Source of the DNA: Bacteroidota bacterium
GTDB taxonomy: Bacteria; Bacteroidota; Bacteroidia; Palsa-948
Direction of reading: 5' to 3'
NCBI GenBank assembly: GCA_016213435.1
Contig: JACRAL010000015.1
Location: 1 to 63,488 of the forward strand
DNA length: 63,488 nt
Positions 58,816-63,488 of the stretch are shown here, piece by piece. The stretch's first letter is position 1. Each line of letters begins with the position of its first letter. The notes beneath the pieces are model-generated. The model made no database searches and was not told the DNA's origin. It saw only the letters and a program-made list of their open reading frames with translations. The translations under genes and the position numbers were made by a program.

Positions 58816-59436
58816 TTATTTTTTGTCTCTTATCTTTCCAAGCAGCATATTAAGAGCTACACCATAGTCAGAGTGTTCGTGTATGTTGGCATAGATATCA
58901 AGACTTAGTCCTACAATTGGCGATGTTAAAACAAAACAGACTTCTATAGGAAACCCAATGTAATTGTAGTTGTCGTGTTCATATGTAAAATTGTCCAAGC
59001 TCAACCAACCGCTACCATGCTCTGTATATAAATACTTTCCTCTCCAATAAACTGCTCCATAACTTATCCCTGCTGATGGTACAATAGCGAAGTATTTTGT
59101 TTGATATTTCCCAATGCCATATAGAAGCGATAGGTTTTCTATATCAATAATTCGATTCGGACTTGTTGTGTCCGAAGGACCAAGAGGGTCCCAATCTGAG
59201 GAGATGCCAACATATCCTTTTAACTTAATAAAATGTTTTTGGTTGATAGAGAAATTTAAATTTCCTTGGATCCCACCAAGAAAATGAAAGTTGTTAGAAA
59301 AAAAATACTGTCCGCCATAGCCCAGCCAGAAATGGTATTTGCTTTTTTTAATTGTAGTATCTGCCTGTGCAAGAGTTGTCGAAACATTTGTCAGTATAAG
59401 CGCAACTGTCAGTATTGTGAGAAGTCGTCTTTGCAT
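58816..59436 (-). CDS. Outer-membrane beta-barrel-like exported protein
   Basis: A roughly 206-aa exported protein starting MQRRLLTILTVALILTNVST at 59436 (the frame runs on to 59598, but that extra part has no signal). A signal peptide (cut near LAQAD) is followed by alternating strands with aromatic girdles (FWLGYGGQYFFSNNFHFLGG, VPSAGISYGAVYWRGKYLYT). No specific family is recognised. It is downstream of the TonB receptor and upstream of tsaE. Confidence 0.72.
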   Translation of the reverse strand: MQRRLLTILTVALILTNVSTTLAQADTTIKKSKYHFWLGYGGQYFFSNNFHFLGGIQGNLNFSINQKHFIKLKGYVGISSDWDPLGPSDTTSPNRIIDIENLSLLYGIGKYQTKYFAIVPSAGISYGAVYWRGKYLYTEHGSGWLSLDNFTYEHDNYNYIGFPIEVCFVLTSPIVGLSLDIYANIHEHSDYGVALNMLLGKIRDKK

Positions 59437-59628
59437 TTTTGAAATTGGTGCCAACTCGTTATATGCTTCACAAATATACTGTTTATCACAATATTTATCG
59501 GAACAGGCATAACTGTTATTCCTCTTTATTTGCCATCTCTGTAAGCCGAGATGTTCAATTGCTTTTCTACTGAGGAGGAAAAAGGGCTTAAAAATCATTT
59601 AATGGATTGTATGCATTTGCCTTTGAAC

Positions 59629-62241
59629 TCAGAACCTCACCATGATTCTCGCATTCAGCAAGCGTGCGGAGAGATAGTTAGGAACGGCATATTGTCTGCC
59701 GGTTACATCGCGCACCCAAAAATAAGAAACGGTATTGTTCACGCCAAGCAGGTTGTTCACTTCGAGGGAGAACCAGATGGAAGCCCACCCCCAACCCCTC
59801 CCATTAGGAGGGGCTTGCACACTCTGTTCCTCCCCAATGGGGAGGGAAGGGAGGGGCTTCTGTTTTACAATTTCATACGAGAATCCAATATCAACTCTGC
59901 GGTAAGGCGGCATTCTCAAAACATTTTTATAAAGTTCATGCGTGGGAGGTCCGAATGGAAGACCTGTTCCGAAGAGAAGGTTCATGTGCATTTTGCATCT
60001 TGGAAGATTGGGCAGATAATCCTGAAAGAACAAACTGAACGTAACGCGCTGATCGGTGGGGCGGGGAATAGATCCGGGATTTACGCGTATGCTGTCAACC
60101 GCTTTGTTGTTGCTGCTGTAGCCGCGAACTATTGTATCGCCATAGCTGTTCAGGTAAATATAATAATGATCATCGGTGATGTCGTACATTGTTTTCATCA
60201 CAGACAGGCTGAACCACGAATCAATCCCTTTCACAAATTCACCATTCATCTTCATGTCAATTCCGGTTGTGTATCCTTTGGCATTGTTTTCGGCTAAGTA
60301 GCGTATCCGTACGTTGTCCACTTCATAGGGAATTAAATTATCGAGGTGTTTATAATAAACTTCGGTGATGAATTTGAACGGTCTTCCCCATGATTTGAAA
60401 TTTATATCCTGACCAAGAACATAGTGAATAGATCGCTGTGCTTTCACATCCCTGTGAACCACTCCGTTAAAATCCCGCATCTCCCTGTAGAAGGGCGGCT
60501 GATAATAATACCCTGACGATGCCTTGAAAAGAACATCGTGTTTCCATCTTGGTTTATAGGAAAGCGTTGCGCGGGGTGTAATCAGCAATTGCTGATTTAT
60601 ATCCCAGTAATTTGCGCGAACCCCGGCAGTGAAAGTAAATTCGCTGGTGTCTTTTGCATCCCAGCTAAATGCATGCTGAACATATCCTGAGAAACGGTTA
60701 GAAGAAAGATCGTTTCTTGATTTTGTTAACTCATTCATTTCCAAATACTGATATGGCTGATCAGCAGGGTTTGTATAGCCTGTTGAATCCGCAGCATGGG
60801 GCAGGGAATAGCCCGCAGAATCAACCATCGCCCATTCGCTTAGTTTGTCGTGAATAATTTCGCGCTGGTATTTTATTCCCCACCATATTTCTCTGGCGAT
60901 ATTTCTTTTGGATGGGGGCGGGGTGATGTGTTTGTTTCCTTTGTGCTCAAAGTTATAAACGGTTGCATTCAGATAATTTCTTGCGTGATTTAAAAAACCT
61001 CCTGTTCCTATGTTGTAAGTAGATTTTCCAAAATCATCTTTTGCGAAATCTGTTTCCAATTCATTCAGATAATATTGGCCGAGAATGTCAAATGTTTCAT
61101 TTTCCCGGGTATTAAAAGCAGAGGCGATGAATTTTAAAGTAAGGTCTTTCCCGTAAGGCCTGTAGATGCTTGAAAATGCTCCCATGAGTGTTTGATAATC
61201 ATCTACCTCCTGCCCGTCAAAATATACATTCATCTGAAGCGCCTGATTCACCGTTCCGAAAGTAGATTTCCGTGTTTGCGGAATCAATCTGTATTTGTTT
61301 TTCGCAATGTTGGAGAGAAAGTCAAATTCCCATTCATCGTTAATGTTGTAGGTGAGATAAGATTGCATGTCATAGAACAAAGGATTGTATTCTCCTTTTG
61401 TGTCAAGCGATTTAAGGAGATAGGAGTTTGATTTTTCCCGGATGCCGACAAGATAGGTGAAGCGTTTGTCGTTTGATGCGCCTTCCAGATGAACCGCACT
61501 GCCGAGTAATCCTGCCGATGCAGAGCCCGAAAATGTTCTTGGTTTTTTATAGCGAATATCCAGCACCGAAGACATTTTATCTCCGTAACGCGCTTCAAAT
61601 CCTCCCGAAGAAAAATTGATGGCAGCCACCATATCCGAGTTGACAAAGCTCAATCCTTCCTGCTGACCCGAATGAATAAGAAAGGGGCGGTACACTTCAA
61701 TGTCGTTGACATAGACAAGGTTCTCATCAAAATTTCCTCCGCGCACCGAATAAGCAGAGCTGAGCTCGTTGCTTTGCTGCACTCCCAGTTGTGTGAAAAG
61801 GATCACATTGAAATCGCCCGATGCGCCTTGCTGAACATAAATATCTTTTGTGGGAATCGTTTGAATGAAATTAGATCGGGTTACTTTATCCTCGATCACA
61901 ACGGTATCGAGGGATTTTACCGCTTCAATTGAAATGTCGGATTTTGCTTTATCACCTTTGGAAAGATGAACGGACTTTAAGCGTATTCCAAAGCTTACGT
62001 GAGAGAATTCAATAGTAACCGTTGTGTCGGAGGGTATTGTAAGTGCGTAATCTCCTTTCTCATTGCTGCTTGTAGCGATTTTTGTATTTGCAACAGAAAC
62101 CTTCACATCGCTGATGGGCTTGCTTTGTTTATCGGTGATTTTTCCGTAGAGGGTGGATTGAGCCATACAGCCCATCCCCAGCCCTTCCCACAGGGAAGGG
62201 AGGATAATAATAAGTAGTAGGTATGAAATATTTTTTTTCAC
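59629..62241 (-). CDS. TonB-dependent receptor with two repeat segments
   Basis: An 870-aa outer-membrane receptor. A signal peptide is followed by a carboxypeptidase-like regulatory domain (TLYGKITDKQSKPISDVKVS, about 30-110), a plug with VQQGASGDFNVILFTQLGVQ and AYSVRGGNFDENLVYVNDIE, and a 22-stranded barrel ending in NARIMVRF. It imports an unknown ligand with TonB energy. The signal peptide contains a family-B fragment (PSLWEGLGMG). A second family-B copy (PLPSLPIGEEQSVQAPPNGR then GWGWA, 59783-59857) is inserted before SIWFSLEVNNLLG, near the barrel end. A family-B fragment lies upstream of the gene (62251-62282). Confidence 0.92.
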   Translation of the reverse strand: MKKNISYLLLIIILPSLWEGLGMGCMAQSTLYGKITDKQSKPISDVKVSVANTKIATSSNEKGDYALTIPSDTTVTIEFSHVSFGIRLKSVHLSKGDKAKSDISIEAVKSLDTVVIEDKVTRSNFIQTIPTKDIYVQQGASGDFNVILFTQLGVQQSNELSSAYSVRGGNFDENLVYVNDIEVYRPFLIHSGQQEGLSFVNSDMVAAINFSSGGFEARYGDKMSSVLDIRYKKPRTFSGSASAGLLGSAVHLEGASNDKRFTYLVGIREKSNSYLLKSLDTKGEYNPLFYDMQSYLTYNINDEWEFDFLSNIAKNKYRLIPQTRKSTFGTVNQALQMNVYFDGQEVDDYQTLMGAFSSIYRPYGKDLTLKFIASAFNTRENETFDILGQYYLNELETDFAKDDFGKSTYNIGTGGFLNHARNYLNATVYNFEHKGNKHITPPPSKRNIAREIWWGIKYQREIIHDKLSEWAMVDSAGYSLPHAADSTGYTNPADQPYQYLEMNELTKSRNDLSSNRFSGYVQHAFSWDAKDTSEFTFTAGVRANYWDINQQLLITPRATLSYKPRWKHDVLFKASSGYYYQPPFYREMRDFNGVVHRDVKAQRSIHYVLGQDINFKSWGRPFKFITEVYYKHLDNLIPYEVDNVRIRYLAENNAKGYTTGIDMKMNGEFVKGIDSWFSLSVMKTMYDITDDHYYIYLNSYGDTIVRGYSSNNKAVDSIRVNPGSIPRPTDQRVTFSLFFQDYLPNLPRCKMHMNLLFGTGLPFGPPTHELYKNVLRMPPYRRVDIGFSYEIVKQKPLPSLPIGEEQSVQAPPNGRGWGWASIWFSLEVNNLLGVNNTVSYFWVRDVTGRQYAVPNYLSARLLNARIMVRF
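59783..59857. repeat. Family B element inserted in frame in TonB receptor
   Basis: It begins GCCCACCCCCAACCCCTCCC, contains ATTAGGAGGGGC and CTCCCCAATGGGGAGG, and ends AGGGAGGGGC. About 75 bp, 25 codons. It is very close to the copy in the lipid kinase (39817-39894), placed between two barrel strands. Confidence 0.88.
62169..62202. repeat. Family B fragment in TonB receptor signal peptide
   Basis: GCCCATCCCCAGCCCTTCCC then ACAGGGAAGGGAGG, read on the minus strand as PSLWEGLGMG inside the signal peptide. The family outer end (GCCCATCC) and central hairpin are both present. Confidence 0.8.
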
Positions 62242-62250
62242 TTCAATAAT

Positions 62251-62282
62251 TTCCCTCCCTTTGGGAGGGCGATGGCGGGCTT
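62251..62282. repeat. Family B-like fragment between TonB receptor and upstream gene
   Basis: TTCCCTCCCTTTGGGAGGGC followed by GATGGCGGGC. It occupies most of the 42-bp gap and ends 1 bp before the stop of the upstream 62.3-kb gene. Confidence 0.7.
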
Positions 62283-62283
62283 C

Positions 62284-63027
62284 TTATTTATCTTCCTGTT
62301 CCTTGGTCTTTTTCTCATTCGGAGTTTGCACCTTTAGTTTTCCATCCCGCCATGCTTTGATGAACTGTGCCCATGCAAAGGGATTCAGAAGATTGTTCGG
62401 AGGATATTGCCCTGCCCAGTAGAGACGGCTGTATTGCTGTTGCATGTGCGCTTTGTAATTCATGCTTCCATCCATTGCTATGGTTTCAAATTTCTCTTTC
62501 ATTTCTTCCTGTGCCAGATTCTTTTTCGCACGCTCCAGATCATCGTCAGGAATGGCGTTGGTAAGAAAAACCTTCTTGAATTCCTCAACGCTTGGCCAAG
62601 GATAGATCACGGTTTCTTTTATGAGGATGGTGTCAAAACTCAACACCTGAATCAAAGAATATTTGCTTCCTGAAAGTGAATCGGGTATTACATAACGGGC
62701 TTTTCTGTATCCTGTTGCAGAAAAGAGGATGGTATCTTTTTTCTTGGCGACAAAAGAAAAGTATCCGTAGAAATCTGCAAACGTGCCGCGATTGGAGTTT
62801 TTAATGATGATGCGGGTGAAAGGTACCGGAATTAAACTGTCGGCTTCCACCACGATGCCTGAAAACTGAATGAGGTCTTTGTCCTGAGCAAAAGCAAATG
62901 AGCCGATTAGCAGAAAAAAAGGAATTAGCCAATTTGAAAATGTGCCGATTAGCCAATGAAAAAAAATAAATGTACGTTGCTTTTCATCAGCATATTGATT
63001 AATCGGCTTATCTTCTAATTTACTCAT
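62284..63027 (-). CDS. Carboxypeptidase-like regulatory domain protein with repeat-derived N-terminus
   Basis: A 247-aa envelope protein. The core is a CarboxypepD_reg-like beta domain (LIQFSGIVVEADSLIPVPFT, then RIIIKNSNRGTFADFYGYFS, about 53-90), followed by a helical tail with ERAKKNLAQEEMKEKFETIA and AWAQFIKAWRDGKLKV. The N-terminus (residues 1-50, ending LLIGSFAFAQ) acts as signal peptide, but most of it is encoded by a CTAATCGGC repeat (62900-63036), including HWLIGTFSNWLIPFFLLIGS. A -7 box (63052-63059) supports the ATG at 63027. Adjacent to the TonB receptor, so perhaps co-operonic. Confidence 0.78.
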   Translation of the reverse strand: MSKLEDKPINQYADEKQRTFIFFHWLIGTFSNWLIPFFLLIGSFAFAQDKDLIQFSGIVVEADSLIPVPFTRIIIKNSNRGTFADFYGYFSFVAKKKDTILFSATGYRKARYVIPDSLSGSKYSLIQVLSFDTILIKETVIYPWPSVEEFKKVFLTNAIPDDDLERAKKNLAQEEMKEKFETIAMDGSMNYKAHMQQQYSRLYWAGQYPPNNLLNPFAWAQFIKAWRDGKLKVQTPNEKKTKEQEDK

Positions 63028-63036
63028 CGGCTAATT
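62900..63036. repeat. Family E GCCGATTAGC repeat spanning the start of the 62.3-kb gene
   Basis: Repeated words GAGCCGATTAGC, AATTAGCC and CCGATTAGCCAATG on one side pair with TTGATTAATCGGC and TCATCGGCTAATTG on the other. The ATG of the gene and its signal peptide lie inside the element, so translation starts within repeat-derived DNA. Confidence 0.7.
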
Positions 63037-63051
63037 GTTTTTAGTTGATTT

Positions 63052-63059
63052 CAAAAGTA
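63052..63059 (-). promoter_or_regulatory. -7 box TACTTTTG for the 62.3-kb gene
   Basis: A perfect TAnnTTTG box on the minus strand, 24 nt before the ATG at 63027, giving a leader of about 18-20 nt. No clear -33 TTTG. Confidence 0.45.
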
Positions 63060-63154
63060 GGAAAAATCCACCTTTATACGTTGATATTAAAAACGAATCC
63101 TTAACTCCTTATCGATATAATTATTGTACATAAAATCATAACAAATAGGAATCA

Positions 63155-63382
63155 TTATCTATTCCGCTTGTTTGTATTCGCACGAATCATTTCCACAAAG
63201 CTCTGTCCTTTTGAAAGTGCATTCACGGCTGTTGCAATCTTTTTTGCTTTGGTGGCGTCCGTTTTTGTGCTGTCAATCCATTTTGAGAAATACTTTTGAT
63301 GCGAGCCGGGCTGTTGTTTGAAAAAGGCAAGCGCAGCAGGGTCATCGGCAAGGCAATCGGGCTTAAATCCTAAGCATTTTTT
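63155..63382 (-). pseudogene. 3' fragment of a YdeI/OmpD-associated family gene
   Basis: Up to the TAA at 63155 the minus strand encodes DPAALAFFKQQPGSHQKYFS, then KWIDSTKTDATKAKKIATAV and NALSKGQSFVEMIRAN, the C-terminal half of a YdeI-like (DUF1801-neighbour, COG4430) protein. Reading upstream it meets a TAG (63383-63385) at the edge of the transposase gene, and the N-terminal half is absent. The fragment starts at KKCLGFKPD. The gene appears cut by IS insertion. The missing part would lie beyond the right edge or be lost. Confidence 0.8.
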
Positions 63383-63488
63383 CTAAGAATTGATCGTTCC
63401 ATGCTGATTTGTTTCGTTTATTACGCTGGCTTATTTTTGGTGTTTTGTCTAATCGAATAAGGTTGAGAGCGATTCTTCTCAGGATAGA
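63363..63488 (-). mobile_element. 3' end of an ISAs1-type transposase gene, cut by window edge
   Basis: The minus strand gives SILRRIALNLIRLDKTPKIS then QRNKRNKSAWNDQFLEKMLR I, stopping at TAA 63363-63365. RRIALNLIRLDKT followed by a basic, Trp-containing run (NKRNKSAWND) is the typical C-terminus of ISAs1/IS4-group DDE transposases. The DDE core lies outside the window. It overlaps the YdeI fragment by 20 bp on the same strand. The exact IS end cannot be seen. Confidence 0.75.

Overview
The window is a chromosomal segment of a Bacteroidota bacterium, probably an uncultured or environmental member of the Bacteroidia. The evidence is a PorQ type IX secretion protein next to cmk, a TonB receptor with an N-terminal carboxypeptidase-like domain, a fused E1 alpha/beta 2-oxoacid dehydrogenase, a fused DAHP synthase/chorismate mutase, three DUF1573 proteins, and repeated -7 boxes of the Bacteroidota form TAnnTTTG upstream of genes, with hardly any Shine-Dalgarno sites. 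No tRNA, rRNA or CRISPR array was seen.

Layout. 1-225: a 21-bp tandem repeat running off the left edge. 0.7-4.9 kb: methyltransferase, GT-C glycosyltransferase, porQ, cmk. 4.9-7.7 kb (minus): aroA, mnmE. 7.7-14.3 kb: sucD, an envelope protein, a small Tat-signal protein (minus), fabG, a membrane VWA protein, an M48 protease. 14.4-21.6 kb (minus): a TPR / phosphosulfolactate synthase / rhodanese / DedA / aroE / acyltransferase / uvrB run. 21.7-24.3 kb: phosphohexomutase and cysteine desulfurase. 24.3-27.6 kb (minus): fused E1 dehydrogenase and murQ. 27.9-29.6 kb: a small frameshifted gene and an M28 peptidase. 29.7-36.3 kb (minus): two Wzz-like proteins, a SurA/PpiD-type PPIase, membrane pyrophosphatase. 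36.6-40.2 kb: lipoprotein, sulfatase-type membrane enzyme, lipid kinase. 40.2-43.7 kb (mostly minus): a Cys/Met-rich membrane protein coupled to a frameshifted small membrane protein, a lipoprotein, xerD. 43.8-47.5 kb: DUF2797, three DUF1573 proteins, an aminotransferase. 47.6-53.1 kb: surface-polysaccharide genes (two glycosyltransferases, two methyltransferases, a flippase). 53.2-58.8 kb (minus): tsaE, alanine dehydrogenase, DUF4258, tyrA, DAHP synthase/chorismate mutase, aroB. 58.8-63.0 kb (minus): two envelope proteins and a TonB receptor. 63.1-63.5 kb: the 3' stump of a YdeI-like gene beside the end of an ISAs1-type transposase gene.

The most striking signal is a set of short, mostly palindromic interspersed repeats (families A to E below). 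They fill intergenic gaps and also lie in frame inside housekeeping genes: aroE (two kinds), tsaE, tyrA, aroB, uvrB, a sulfatase-type enzyme, a lipid kinase and a TonB receptor. Others supply signal-peptide residues (porQ, the TonB receptor, the 62.3-kb gene) or a C-terminus with its stop codon (DedA). This resembles the protein-coding palindromic elements known from Rickettsia, and is the best candidate here for an under-described system. A second theme is perfect -7 boxes 5-6 nt from the start codon in four genes, which predicts leaderless mRNAs. Two small genes each appear broken by one base at a homopolymer.
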